Origin: Cryptosporangium aurantiacum
Lineage (GTDB): Bacteria > Actinomycetota > Actinomycetes > Mycobacteriales > Cryptosporangiaceae
Length of the DNA: 64,000 nucleotides
Assembly: GCF_900143005.1 (NCBI RefSeq)
Contig: NZ_FRCS01000004.1
Location: 124,001 to 188,000 of the forward strand
Direction of reading: 5' to 3'
Made by a program: the position numbers and the translations under genes. Within the stretch, counting starts at the first letter, position 1, and the number at the start of each line of letters is the position of its first letter. The notes below the pieces were generated by a model, which saw only the letters and a program-made list of their open reading frames with translations, did not search any database and was not told the DNA's origin. Below are positions 1 through 8,389 of the stretch, piece after piece.

Positions 1-1
1 C

Positions 2-463
2 CCCGACGACGTCCTCGGCCACGCCCGGATCCGGGAGGCGGTCCGCCCGACCAGAACAGCCACCGGTGAGCACGGCGCCAACCCGGTGCTGTTCAAACAA
101 CTGCTCCAAGCAGGCGCGATCGACGTCGTCCAGATCGACGCCACTCGCGTGGGCGGCGTCAACGACAACATCGCGATCCTGCTGCTGGCCGCGAAGTTCG
201 GCGTCCCGGTGTGCCCGCACGCCGGCGGCGTCGGCCTCTGCGAGATGGTGCAGCACCTCGCGATGTTCGACTACGTGGCGGTCAGCGGCGCTCAGGACGG
301 CCGGATGATCGAGTACGTCGACCACCTGCATCAGCACTTCGTCGACCCGGTCGAGGTGCGCGGCGGACGGTACCGCGCCCCGACGAGCCCCGGCATCGGC
401 GCCCGCATGCATGACGCGTCGCTCACCGAATTCCGCTACCCCGACGGCCCGGCCTGGGCCTGA
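2..463 (+). CDS. fucD: L-fuconate dehydratase, C-terminal part (gene starts before the window)
   Basis: This is the last 153 residues of an enolase-superfamily protein; the frame is already open at base 2 and no start lies in the window. The enzyme dehydrates L-fuconate to 2-keto-3-deoxy-L-fuconate in the cytoplasm. The visible part carries the [16 protein letters not shown] block, a [13 protein letters not shown] strand and a [15 protein letters not shown] segment, whose histidine is the catalytic base position in this family. The tail ([10 protein letters not shown]) also matches bacterial FucD and human ENOSF1 as I recall them, and separates it from plain mandelate-racemase relatives. It ends 26 bp before the transporter lipoprotein gene and should be in the same operon. 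The remaining pathway enzymes downstream (aldo-keto reductase, lactonase) strengthen the fuconate assignment. The N-terminal capping domain cannot be checked. Confidence 0.88.
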   Translation, partial: PDDVLGHARIREAVRPTRTATGEHGANPVLFKQLLQAGAIDVVQIDATRVGGVNDNIAILLLAAKFGVPVCPHAGGVGLCEMVQHLAMFDYVAVSGAQDGRMIEYVDHLHQHFVDPVEVRGGRYRAPTSPGIGARMHDASLTEFRYPDGPAWA

Positions 464-489
464 GCTCCCGCACCGACGAAGGAGTCCCC

Positions 490-1548
490 GTGCGTCGTTC
501 GAGAATGCTTCGTCTTTTAGTAGTGGCCGTCGCGGCGACCGCGCTCGCCGCCTGCAACTCCGCCGAAGGGGGCGCGTCCGGCGATGACCCCGTCATCGGC
601 TCCGACTACCCCCGTTCGGACACCGACTTCTGGAACGCCTACGTCCGCTACACGCCGGACGAGGCCAAGAAGCTCGGCATCACCAACCTCAAGACCACCA
701 ACTCCGAGAACGACATCGCGAAGCTCACCGCGAACGTGCAGACGCTGCTCAGCCAGGGTTCCAAGGGCATCGTGATGGCACCGCAGGACACCGCAGCCGT
801 CGCCCCGACGCTCGCTCAGCTGGAGAGCAAGAAGATCCCGGTCGTCACGATCGACACCCGCCCGGACACCGGCAAGGTGTTCATGGTCGTGCGCGCCGAC
901 AACCGCGCCTACGGCGAGAAGTCCTGCCACTTCCTCGGCACGAAGCTGAAGGGCAAGGGCAAGGTCGTCATGCTGATGGGCGATGTCGCCTCGATCAACG
1001 GCCGCGACCGGACCGAGGCCTTCAACGACTGCATGAAGAAGAACTACCCGGGCATCACGGTCTTCGCGGAACCGTCGAAGTGGGACGGCGCCACCGCAGC
1101 CAACCAGCTGCAGACCCGGCTCGCCGCTCACCCGGACATCAAGGGCATCTACATGCAGGCGAGCTTCGCGCTCTCCGGCACGCTCCAGGTGCTCAAGCAG
1201 CGCGGCCTGCTGGTTCCGCCGACCGACCCGAAGCACGTGTTCATCGTCTCCAACGACGGCATCCCCGAGGAGCTCAAGGACATCGAGGCCGGTCAGATCG
1301 ACGCCACGGTCTCCCAGCCCGCAGACCTCTACGCGAAGTACGGCCTGTACTACGTGCAGCAGGCGATCGCGGGCAAGACGTTCGAGCCCGGCCCGACCGA
1401 CCACGGCAGCACGATCATCAAGGTCCGTGACGGTGTGCTCGAGGACCAGCTCGCCGCCCCGCTGGTGACCCTCGACGGGGCCACCATCAACGGCGAGAAG
1501 ACGCTCCGCTTCGACGACAAGAGCCTCTGGGGCAACAATGTCAGCTGA
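490..1548 (+). CDS. Sugar ABC transporter substrate-binding lipoprotein
   Basis: The 352-residue protein starts at a GTG with an AAGGAG ribosome site about seven bases upstream. It has a lipoprotein signal (positively charged start, hydrophobic stretch, LAAC lipobox ending at Cys22), so the mature protein should be membrane-anchored outside the cell. The rest reads as a type-1 periplasmic-binding fold of the ribose/galactose class: GIVMAPQDTAAVAPTLAQL and IPVVTIDTRPD in lobe one, KGIYMQASFALSGTLQVLKQRG in lobe two. Its 3' end overlaps the ATPase gene by 11 bp, so the two are translationally linked. Because the operon encodes L-fucose oxidation, L-fucose or a fucose-related sugar is the likely ligand; that is inference from context only. 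Confidence 0.9.
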   Translation: MRRSRMLRLLVVAVAATALAACNSAEGGASGDDPVIGSDYPRSDTDFWNAYVRYTPDEAKKLGITNLKTTNSENDIAKLTANVQTLLSQGSKGIVMAPQDTAAVAPTLAQLESKKIPVVTIDTRPDTGKVFMVVRADNRAYGEKSCHFLGTKLKGKGKVVMLMGDVASINGRDRTEAFNDCMKKNYPGITVFAEPSKWDGATAANQLQTRLAAHPDIKGIYMQASFALSGTLQVLKQRGLLVPPTDPKHVFIVSNDGIPEELKDIEAGQIDATVSQPADLYAKYGLYYVQQAIAGKTFEPGPTDHGSTIIKVRDGVLEDQLAAPLVTLDGATINGEKTLRFDDKSLWGNNVS

Positions 1549-3019
1549 GTCCCTCGTCGAGGCGGCTCACGTCACCAAGCGCTACGGAACCACGGTGGCG
1601 CTGCGCGACGCCGGGATCGTCGTCCGGGCCGGCGCCACCCACGCCCTCGTCGGGCGCAACGGCGCCGGTAAGTCCACGCTGGTCAGCATCCTCACCGGGC
1701 TCCAAGCCCCGGACGAGGGCACGGTCACGTTCGAAGGCTCGCCCGCCCCGCCGCTGACCGATCGTGACGCCTGGCGGCGGCGCGTGGCCTGCGTCTATCA
1801 GAAGTCGACGATCATCCCCGAGCTGACCGTCGCGGAGAACCTGTTCCTCAACCGGCACCCGGGACGGCTGATCCGGTGGTCGGCGCTCCGCCGGAACGCC
1901 GCGGAGCTGCTCGCGACCTGGGACGTCGAGGTCGACGTCACCCGGCCGGCCGGCGACCTGACCGTGGAGCAGCGCCAGCTCGTCGAGATCGCCAGGGCGC
2001 TGTCGTACGACGCCCGGCTGATCATCCTCGACGAGCCGACCGCCCAGCTGGACGGCCCGGCGATCAACCGGCTGTTCGACCGGATGCGTGGCCTGCAGGA
2101 ACGCGGCGTCACGTTCCTGTTCATCAGCCACCACCTGGAGGAGATCTACCGGGTCTGCGACGAGGTGACCGTGTTCCGGGACGCCCAGCACATCGTCACC
2201 GGGCCGGTCTCCCAGCTGCCACCGGCCGAGCTGGTCGCGGCGATGACCGGTGACGCCACCGCGCTGACCGAGCGGGCGTCGCGGCCGCCGCTGCCGGACG
2301 GCACCCCGGCCGTCCTCGAGGTCGACGACCTCGACGGCGTCACGTTCACGGTGCGGGCCGGCGAGGTGGTCGGCCTCGCCGGTGGCGGTGGCAGCGGCAA
2401 GAAGGAGATCGCCGAGACGATCGTCGGCCTCCGGCGGCCGCACACCGGCACGGTGAGGATCAGCGGCGCCCCGCTGAAGCCCGGCAGCGTTCCGGCGTCG
2501 CTCGCCGCCGGTGTCGGGCTGGTGCCGCAGGACCGCCACCACCAGGGGTTTGTCCCCGATCTGTCGATCGCGGAGAACCTCACGATGACGGTGCCGCGGC
2601 GGCTCGGCCGGTTCGGGACGATCTCCCGCAAGCGCCGTGACCGGCTCGCCCACACGCTGATCGACGAGCTGGCGGTGAAAACGCCCGGCCCGGAGCTTCC
2701 GGTCTCCGCGCTCTCCGGCGGGAACCAGCAGAAGGTCGTGATGGGCCGTGCGCTGGCCAACGACCCGAAGCTGCTGGTGCTCATCCAGCCGACGGCCGGG
2801 GTCGACGTCCGCTCGAAGGAGACGCTGCTCGGCGTCGTCGACAAGGTGCGCGAGGGCGGCGCCGGCGTGCTCGTCGCGTCCGACGAGCTCGACGACCTCC
2901 GCACCTGCGACCGGGTGCTCGTGCTGTTCCAGGGCCGCCAGGTGGCCGAGTTCGGAAGCGATTGGAGCGACCACGACCTGGTCGCTGCCATGGAAGGGAT
3001 CGCAGTCGATGACCACTGA
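1538..3019 (+). CDS. Sugar ABC transporter ATP-binding protein with two nucleotide-binding domains
   Basis: This 493-residue protein is a tandem ATPase of the RbsA/XylG class that powers sugar import. The first domain is canonical: Walker A GRNGAGKST at residues 39-47, an LTVEQRQLVEIARAL signature and Walker B LIILDEPTAQLD. The second domain is unusual. Its P-loop reads GGGGSGKK (282-289), with Lys where Ser/Thr is expected. It keeps an LSGGNQQK signature, but the Walker B core reads LLVLIQPT (412-419), so the usual Asp-Glu pair is Ile416-Gln417. The second site probably binds but does not hydrolyse ATP. The gene overlaps the lipoprotein gene by 11 bp and the permease gene by 11 bp. Confidence 0.93.
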   Translation: MSAESLVEAAHVTKRYGTTVALRDAGIVVRAGATHALVGRNGAGKSTLVSILTGLQAPDEGTVTFEGSPAPPLTDRDAWRRRVACVYQKSTIIPELTVAENLFLNRHPGRLIRWSALRRNAAELLATWDVEVDVTRPAGDLTVEQRQLVEIARALSYDARLIILDEPTAQLDGPAINRLFDRMRGLQERGVTFLFISHHLEEIYRVCDEVTVFRDAQHIVTGPVSQLPPAELVAAMTGDATALTERASRPPLPDGTPAVLEVDDLDGVTFTVRAGEVVGLAGGGGSGKKEIAETIVGLRRPHTGTVRISGAPLKPGSVPASLAAGVGLVPQDRHHQGFVPDLSIAENLTMTVPRRLGRFGTISRKRRDRLAHTLIDELAVKTPGPELPVSALSGGNQQKVVMGRALANDPKLLVLIQPTAGVDVRSKETLLGVVDKVREGGAGVLVASDELDDLRTCDRVLVLFQGRQVAEFGSDWSDHDLVAAMEGIAVDDH

Positions 3020-4019
3020 CACGGCAGTTCGGCCGGCGGCCGCTGTCGCGCCGCGGAAGCTCCAGCTGGCGCGCCTGCGTGACCTGGCCCTGGTACCGGC
3101 GATCGTGGTGATCGCGATCGTCGGTTACCTGGTCAACCCGGTGTTCCTCAGCTCGGACAACCTGGTCAACATCCTGCAGACGATGGCCGAGATCGGTCTG
3201 CTGGTGCTCGCCCAGACCCTGGTGCTGATCGCCGGCAAGATGGACCTCTCGCTGGAGTCGACGTTCGGCCTGGCGCCGGGGCTCGCGGCGTGGCTGATCG
3301 TCGAGCCGGGTGTCACCCACGGGCTCGGCGCGCTGCCCGGCTGGGCAGGTGTGCCGCTGACGCTCGCGGTCGGCGCGGTGATCGGCCTGATCAACGGTCT
3401 GCTGATCGTCCGGTTCCGGCTGCACGGCTTCGTCGTCACGCTCGGCATGCTGATCGTGCTCCGCGGACTGCTCACCGGCATCTCCGGCGGCCAGACGTTC
3501 TTCGGCCTGCCGGAGTCGATGATGTACCTGGGGTCCACGGTCTGGCTCGGGGTGCCCGTCTCCGTGTACGTCTGCTTCGCGCTGTTCGCGGTGGGTATCG
3601 GCGTGCTGGGGTACACCCGGGTCGGTCGCTCGCTGTACGCGATCGGCGGCAACGCCGACGCGGCCCGGGCCGCCGGTATCCGCACCGACCGCGTGCTGTG
3701 GGTGGTGCTCGTCGTCGCGAGCATGCTCGCCGCGCTCGGCGGCCTGATGCTCTCCGGACGCCTGGCCTCGGTCGCCGCCGCACAGGGCAACGGCGCGATC
3801 TTCACGGTGTTCGCCGCCGCGGTGATCGGCGGCGTCAGCCTCAACGGCGGCAAGGGCACGGTTTTCGGCGCGTTCACCGGCATCCTGCTGCTGTACGTGA
3901 TCCAGAACGTGCTGACGCTGGCCGGCGTCCCGGCCCAGTGGATCGCGGCGCTGAACGGCGCGATCATCCTGTGCGCTTTGATCATCTCCCGGATCACCAG
4001 CGGGAAGGCGCAGGAATGA
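3009..4019 (+). CDS. Sugar ABC transporter permease
   Basis: The 336-residue protein belongs to the RbsC/branched-chain permease family (BPD_transp_2) and forms the membrane channel of the transporter. The ATG at 3009 overlaps the ATPase stop and is preferred over in-frame upstream codons that lie inside the ATPase gene. Multiple hydrophobic helices are visible (DLALVPAIVVIAIVGYLV, WAGVPLTLAVGAVIGLINGL). The family loop VTLGMLIVLRGLLTG and the YAIGGNADAARAAGI motif, which contacts the ATPase in this family, are both present. Only one permease gene is found, consistent with a homodimeric channel. Its stop overlaps the next start as ATGA. Confidence 0.93.
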   Translation: MTTDTAVRPAAAVAPRKLQLARLRDLALVPAIVVIAIVGYLVNPVFLSSDNLVNILQTMAEIGLLVLAQTLVLIAGKMDLSLESTFGLAPGLAAWLIVEPGVTHGLGALPGWAGVPLTLAVGAVIGLINGLLIVRFRLHGFVVTLGMLIVLRGLLTGISGGQTFFGLPESMMYLGSTVWLGVPVSVYVCFALFAVGIGVLGYTRVGRSLYAIGGNADAARAAGIRTDRVLWVVLVVASMLAALGGLMLSGRLASVAAAQGNGAIFTVFAAAVIGGVSLNGGKGTVFGAFTGILLLYVIQNVLTLAGVPAQWIAALNGAIILCALIISRITSGKAQE

Positions 4020-4939
4020 ATTCACTCGGGGGTACCGACCTCGTCGTCAGCCCGATCGGGCTGGGCGCCGCGGGCCTCGGCGGCGAGTACGGCGCGGTCG
4101 AACCGGCGACCGCGCGGGCCACCGTGCGTGCCGCGCTCGACGCCGGAATCACGCTGATCGACGTGTCCCCGTACTACGGGCGTACCACCGCCGAGACGGT
4201 GCTGGGCTCCGCCCTGAAAGGCGTCAACCGAGGCTCGTACGTTCTCGCGACCAAGGTCGGCCGGTACGACGTCGACGAGTTCGACTTCTCCGCCGACCGG
4301 GTGCGGCGCAGCGTCGAGGAGAGCCTGCGCCGGCTCGGCACCGACCACATCGACCTGATCCAGTGCCACGACATCGAGTTCGGGGACCTGGATCAGGTCG
4401 TGGAGGAGACCCTTCCCGCGCTGCGCGCGCTGCAGGAGAAGGGTGTGGTGCGGGCGGTGGGTATCACCGGCTACCCCCTGCCCGCGCTGGTTTCCGTCGC
4501 CGGGCGCGCGCCCGTCGACACGGTCCTCTCCTACTGCCACTACACACTGCAATGTCGGACGCTGGCCGCGCGCATACCGTTCTTCGCCGACCGCGGTATC
4601 GGCGTGCTCAACGCGTCGCCGTTGAGCATGGGCCTGCTCACCGAGGCCGGTCCGCCGGACTGGCACCCCGCGCCGGCCGCGTTGCGGGCAGCCTGCGCGG
4701 AGGCCGCCGCGTTCTGCCGCCGGGAGGGCACGGACCTCGCCCGCCTCGCGCTGCAGTTCGCGGTGACGCTTCCCGGCGTGGCGTCCACGATCGTCGGTGC
4801 GGTCGATCCGGAGAGCGTCACCCGGAACGTGGCGTGGGCTTCCGAGCCGCTCGACACCGAGCTGCTGCGGGCCGTCGAGGCGATCCTCGGCGATGCGCTC
4901 GACGTCGAATGGCCGGTCGGACGCCCGGAGAACTCATGA
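4016..4939 (+). CDS. Aldo-keto reductase, probable L-fucose (D-threo-aldose) 1-dehydrogenase
   Basis: This 307-residue aldo-keto reductase resembles the L-fucose/L-galactose dehydrogenase branch, which oxidises the sugar at C1 to the lactone with NAD(P)+. The catalytic tetrad is visible as Asp49, Tyr54 (DVSPYYGRTTAE), Lys80 (LATKVGRY) and His118 (LIQCHDIEF). The C-terminal cofactor segment includes LPGVASTIVGAVDPESV. The start overlaps the permease stop (ATGA) and the stop overlaps the next gene in the same way, so expression is tightly coupled. Its place between a sugar transporter and a fuconolactonase-like hydrolase suggests it makes L-fuconolactone. Activity on D-arabinose or L-galactose is a plausible alternative or side activity. 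Confidence 0.85.
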   Translation: MNSLGGTDLVVSPIGLGAAGLGGEYGAVEPATARATVRAALDAGITLIDVSPYYGRTTAETVLGSALKGVNRGSYVLATKVGRYDVDEFDFSADRVRRSVEESLRRLGTDHIDLIQCHDIEFGDLDQVVEETLPALRALQEKGVVRAVGITGYPLPALVSVAGRAPVDTVLSYCHYTLQCRTLAARIPFFADRGIGVLNASPLSMGLLTEAGPPDWHPAPAALRAACAEAAAFCRREGTDLARLALQFAVTLPGVASTIVGAVDPESVTRNVAWASEPLDTELLRAVEAILGDALDVEWPVGRPENS

Positions 4940-5772
4940 CGATCGTCGACGCCCACCAGCACCTGTGGAACCCGGCGACCACCGACTACCCGTGGCTCAC
5001 CCCGGACCTGACCGTGCTCGACCGGGTGTTCACGCAGTCCGACGTCGCCGGGGAGCTGCGCGCGGCCGGTGTCGATCTCACCGTGCTGGTGCAGGCGGCG
5101 GACAACGTCGCCGACACCGAGAACATGCTCCGCGAGGCCGCGCTCGACCCGTCGATCGCGGGCGTCGTCGCCTGGGCCCCGCTCACCCGGCCGGACGACG
5201 CCGCCGCGCTGCTCGACCGCTGGGCCGCCACACCGATCGTCGGCATCCGGCACATGATCCACCGGGATCCGGATCCGAAGTGGCTGCTCCGGGCCGACGT
5301 CGCCGACGGGCTTCGGTTGCTCGCCGAGCGCGGTCTGACGTTCGACGTCTGCGCGGAGACGCCGGAGTTGCTGGCGCAGGTCCCGGCGCTCGCCGCGGCC
5401 CACCCGACGCTGACGCTGATCGTCGACCACCTGGGCAAGCCGCCGATCCGCGAGCGCGGCTGGCAACCCTGGGCCTCGTTGCTGCGGGACGCCGCTGCCG
5501 CGCCGAACGTCGTCGCCAAGGTCTCCGGGCTGAACACCGCTGCCGAGGAGGGCTGGAGCGCGGCGAGCTTCCAGCCGTACGTCGACCACGCGCTCGAGGT
5601 GTTCGGGCCGGACCGGCTGATGTACGGCGGTGACTGGCCGTTCGCCCTGCTGGCCGCAGACTCCTACACGCAGATCGCGACGGCCCTGTTCGACGCGATC
5701 CCCGCTACCGCCCGGGACGCCGTCCTCGGCGCCACCGCTGCCCGGATCTACCGCCTCCCACCAGAGCGCTGA
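4936..5772 (+). CDS. Amidohydrolase-family L-fuconolactonase
   Basis: This 278-residue protein is a COG3618 metal-dependent hydrolase (amidohydrolase_2) that opens sugar lactones. The metal-binding start VDAHQHLWNP, the central LIVDHLGKPP strand and the terminal YGGDWPFALL block, with the catalytic Asp, are all present. It follows the aldo-keto reductase with an ATGA overlap. It would hydrolyse L-fuconolactone to L-fuconate, the substrate of the dehydratase at the head of the operon. It ends 14 bp before the convergent aldehyde dehydrogenase gene. L-rhamnonolactone or another aldonolactone cannot be excluded from sequence. Confidence 0.87.
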   Translation: MTIVDAHQHLWNPATTDYPWLTPDLTVLDRVFTQSDVAGELRAAGVDLTVLVQAADNVADTENMLREAALDPSIAGVVAWAPLTRPDDAAALLDRWAATPIVGIRHMIHRDPDPKWLLRADVADGLRLLAERGLTFDVCAETPELLAQVPALAAAHPTLTLIVDHLGKPPIRERGWQPWASLLRDAAAAPNVVAKVSGLNTAAEEGWSAASFQPYVDHALEVFGPDRLMYGGDWPFALLAADSYTQIATALFDAIPATARDAVLGATAARIYRLPPER

Positions 5773-5786
5773 CCACGCGACGGCGG

Positions 5787-7289
5787 TCAGGCGGTCGGGT
5801 GGAGGGTGCCGTTGATGCGGCGTGGGATCGCGCCGTAGGCGTCCCGCAGCTCGGCGGGCAGGACCTCCTGCGGTGCGTTCTGCCACGTGAACGGCCGGAG
5901 GAACCGCCGGATCGCCGCGGTGCCGACCGACGTGTGCTGGGTGTTCGTCGCCGGCCACGGCCCGCCGTGGTGCTGCGCCCAGGACACCGCGACGCCGGTG
6001 GGGTACCCGTCAAAAACCAGCCGCCCGGCCCTCGGACGCAGCCAACCGGCCAGCGCGTCGGGCAGCTCGGTCTCACCCGGGCCGCGGTGCACGGTGGCGG
6101 TGAGCGAGGACGGTAGCCGCTCGATAGCGGTGCGCAGCTCAGCGTCGTCCCGATAACGGGCGAGCACCGCGATCGGACCGAAACACTCCTCGACCACCTC
6201 CGGCGGCAGCGCGCGAGCGCTGGTCGTGAGCAGCACCGGAACCCCACCCGCACGCATCGTCCCGGTCCGCACCACCGACACGCCGGGAGCCTGCGCGAGC
6301 CGCGCCGCACCGGCCGCGTACGACTCCGCGATCCGCTCGTTGAGCAGCACGACCGGGTCGAGAGCCGCGACTGCCCGGCGCGCGGCCTCCACCAGCGCGT
6401 CGCCGTCCGGGCCGGTGGGGACAAAAGCGAGGCCGGGCTTCGTGCAGAACTGGCCACCGCCGAGCGTGAACGACGCGACGAACCCGGCTCCGATGTCGGC
6501 GGCGCGGTCCGCAGCGGCGGCGCGCGTGACGACGAGCGGGTTGAGGCTGCTCAGCTCGCCGTAGAACGGGATCGGGTCGGCGCGCTTCTCGATGATCGCG
6601 AGCAGCGCCCTGGCGCCCGCGGTGGATCCGGTGAAGCCGACCGCACGAACCAGCGGGTGCGCGACGAGGTCGGCGCCCGCCTGCTGCCCGTGGACGATGC
6701 CCAGCGTGCCGGGCGGTGCTCCGAACTGTTCCGCGGCACCGGCCAGGACCTCGTAACACCGCTGCGACGTCGCCGGATGCGAGCCGTGCGCCTTGACCAC
6801 GACCGGGCAGCCCGCGGCCAGCGCCGAAGCGGTGTCGCCGCCGGGCACCGAGAACGCCAGCGGGAAGTTGCTCGCGCCGAACACCGCGACCGGGCCGATC
6901 GGCACCAGCATCCGGCGCAGGTCCGGCCGCGGCCCCATCGGGGTGTCGGCCGGGTGGTCGATCGTGGCTTCGAGGTAACCGCCCTCCCGCAGGACCTCGC
7001 CGAACAGCCGCAGCTGGTAGCAGGTGCGGGCGAGCTCGCCGGTCAGCCGGGTGGTGCCCAGCGCGGTCTCCCGGTCGGCCAGCGCCACGACCTCGGTGGC
7101 GGCGTCTTCCAGTGCCGCGGCGAGGGCGTCCAGCAGCGCGGCGCGCCCGTCCCGGCCGAGGTCTTCGAGGGGGCGAGAGGCCGCGTCCGCCACGCGACAC
7201 AACGCAGCGACCTCGGCCGTCGTGGTCTCCGCCGCGACGATCTCGGCGACATCGCCGGTGCGCGGATCGATGCTCGGCACGTCCGTCAT
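5787..7289 (-). CDS. 2-oxoglutarate semialdehyde (2,5-dioxovalerate) dehydrogenase, NADP-type
   Basis: The 500-residue aldehyde dehydrogenase belongs to the type-III KGSADH group that oxidises 2,5-dioxopentanoate to 2-oxoglutarate, the last step of hexarate degradation. It has the cofactor strands VFGASNFPLAF and VGFTGSTAG, the general base Glu in FYGELSSLNP and the catalytic Cys in GGGQFCTKPG. The start at 7289 overlaps the stop of the upstream dehydratase gene (ATGA), which fixes it. It is the last gene of the LysR-led operon and converges on the fucose operon with a 14-bp gap and no obvious terminator hairpin between them. The product of kdgD is its direct substrate. Confidence 0.9.
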   Translation of the reverse strand: MTDVPSIDPRTGDVAEIVAAETTTAEVAALCRVADAASRPLEDLGRDGRAALLDALAAALEDAATEVVALADRETALGTTRLTGELARTCYQLRLFGEVLREGGYLEATIDHPADTPMGPRPDLRRMLVPIGPVAVFGASNFPLAFSVPGGDTASALAAGCPVVVKAHGSHPATSQRCYEVLAGAAEQFGAPPGTLGIVHGQQAGADLVAHPLVRAVGFTGSTAGARALLAIIEKRADPIPFYGELSSLNPLVVTRAAAADRAADIGAGFVASFTLGGGQFCTKPGLAFVPTGPDGDALVEAARRAVAALDPVVLLNERIAESYAAGAARLAQAPGVSVVRTGTMRAGGVPVLLTTSARALPPEVVEECFGPIAVLARYRDDAELRTAIERLPSSLTATVHRGPGETELPDALAGWLRPRAGRLVFDGYPTGVAVSWAQHHGGPWPATNTQHTSVGTAAIRRFLRPFTWQNAPQEVLPAELRDAYGAIPRRINGTLHPTA

Positions 7290-8389
7290 GTGATCACCGC
7301 CCGATCCACGGTCCAGGCACGAGCCTGCTCGCTGAGCGTCACGCCGAGGCCGGGTCGCTCCGGCACCACGATCCTGCCGTCGCTGATCTCCAACCGTTCC
7401 TCGAACAGCGGATACAACCAGTCGAAGTGCTCGACCCAGGGTTCGTACGGGTACGCGGCCGCGAGGTGGACGTGGAGCTCCATCGCGAAGTGCGGCGCGA
7501 GCGTGAGGTGCGCGTGCTCGGCGAGCGCGGCGAGGCGGAGGAACTGGGTGATGCCGCCGATCCGTGGCGCGTCCGGCTGGATGACGTCGACCGCATCGAG
7601 CATTCCGACGTGCTCCGCGACGCTGGTCAGCATCTCGCCGGACGCGATCGGTGTGTCGAGGGCGGCCGCGAGTTCCGCGTGCCCGGCGGCGTCGTACGCG
7701 TCGAGCGGCTCCTCGATCCAGACCAGACCGAACTCCTCGAGCGCACGGCCCATCCGCAGAGCGGTCGGCCGGTCCCACTGCTGATTCGCGTCGACCATCA
7801 GCGGGACGTCGTCCCCCAGGTGTTCGCGGACCGCAGCGACCCGGGCGAGATCGATCGCCGCAGACGGGTGACCCACCTTGATCTTGACGCCGCCGATCCC
7901 GGCCGCGCGGGCCGCGCTGGTGCTCTCGAGCACCTGCTCGATCGGGGCGTGCAGGAACCCGCCGGACGTGTCGTAGCAGCGGACCGAGCCCCGATACGCG
8001 CCGAGCAGCTTCGCCAGCGACAGGCCGGCGCGTTTGGCTTTCAGGTCCCACAGCGCGACGTCGATCGCCGCGATCGCCTGCGTCGACGCGCCACTGCGGC
8101 CCACCGACGCACCGGCCCAGACCAGCTTGGCCCACAGCCGTCCGATGTCGTTCGGATCCTCGCCGATCAGGTCGGGGGCCACCTCGCGGGCGTGGGCGAA
8201 CTGCGCGGGGCCGCCTGCCCGCTTGCTGTAGCTGAAACCGATGCCCTCGTGGCCGTCGTCGGTGCGGACCTCGGCGAACAGGAACGCGACCTCGGCCATC
8301 GGACGTTGGCGCCCGGTGAACACCTTGGCGTCGCTGATCGGGTTCTTCAGCGGCAGCGTCACCGACGACAGCGCGACTTCGCTGATCAT
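7286..8389 (-). CDS. Galactarate/L-talarate dehydratase (enolase superfamily)
   Basis: This 367-residue protein has the enolase-superfamily barrel with the K-x-K base (GVKIKVG), metal ligands in [20 protein letters not shown] and ASGEML, and the His in [13 protein letters not shown]. The residue pattern closely follows the Salmonella talarate/galactarate dehydratase as I recall it, especially [19 protein letters not shown] and [16 protein letters not shown]. It would dehydrate galactarate or L-talarate to 5-keto-4-deoxy-D-glucarate, converging with the neighbouring glucarate dehydratase. Start and stop both overlap neighbours by four bases, indicating coupled translation. Other mandelate-racemase-subgroup acid sugars are possible substrates. 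Confidence 0.86.
   Translation of the reverse strand: MISEVALSSVTLPLKNPISDAKVFTGRQRPMAEVAFLFAEVRTDDGHEGIGFSYSKRAGGPAQFAHAREVAPDLIGEDPNDIGRLWAKLVWAGASVGRSGASTQAIAAIDVALWDLKAKRAGLSLAKLLGAYRGSVRCYDTSGGFLHAPIEQVLESTSAARAAGIGGVKIKVGHPSAAIDLARVAAVREHLGDDVPLMVDANQQWDRPTALRMGRALEEFGLVWIEEPLDAYDAAGHAELAAALDTPIASGEMLTSVAEHVGMLDAVDVIQPDAPRIGGITQFLRLAALAEHAHLTLAPHFAMELHVHLAAAYPYEPWVEHFDWLYPLFEERLEISDGRIVVPERPGLGVTLSEQARAWTVDRAVIT

Noticed and set aside
1541-3022. 493-codon open frame antisense to the fucose-operon ATPase
   Set aside because: It mirrors the real gene exactly; translated sequence is low-complexity His/Arg/Asp-rich with no domain, a typical high-GC antisense artefact.
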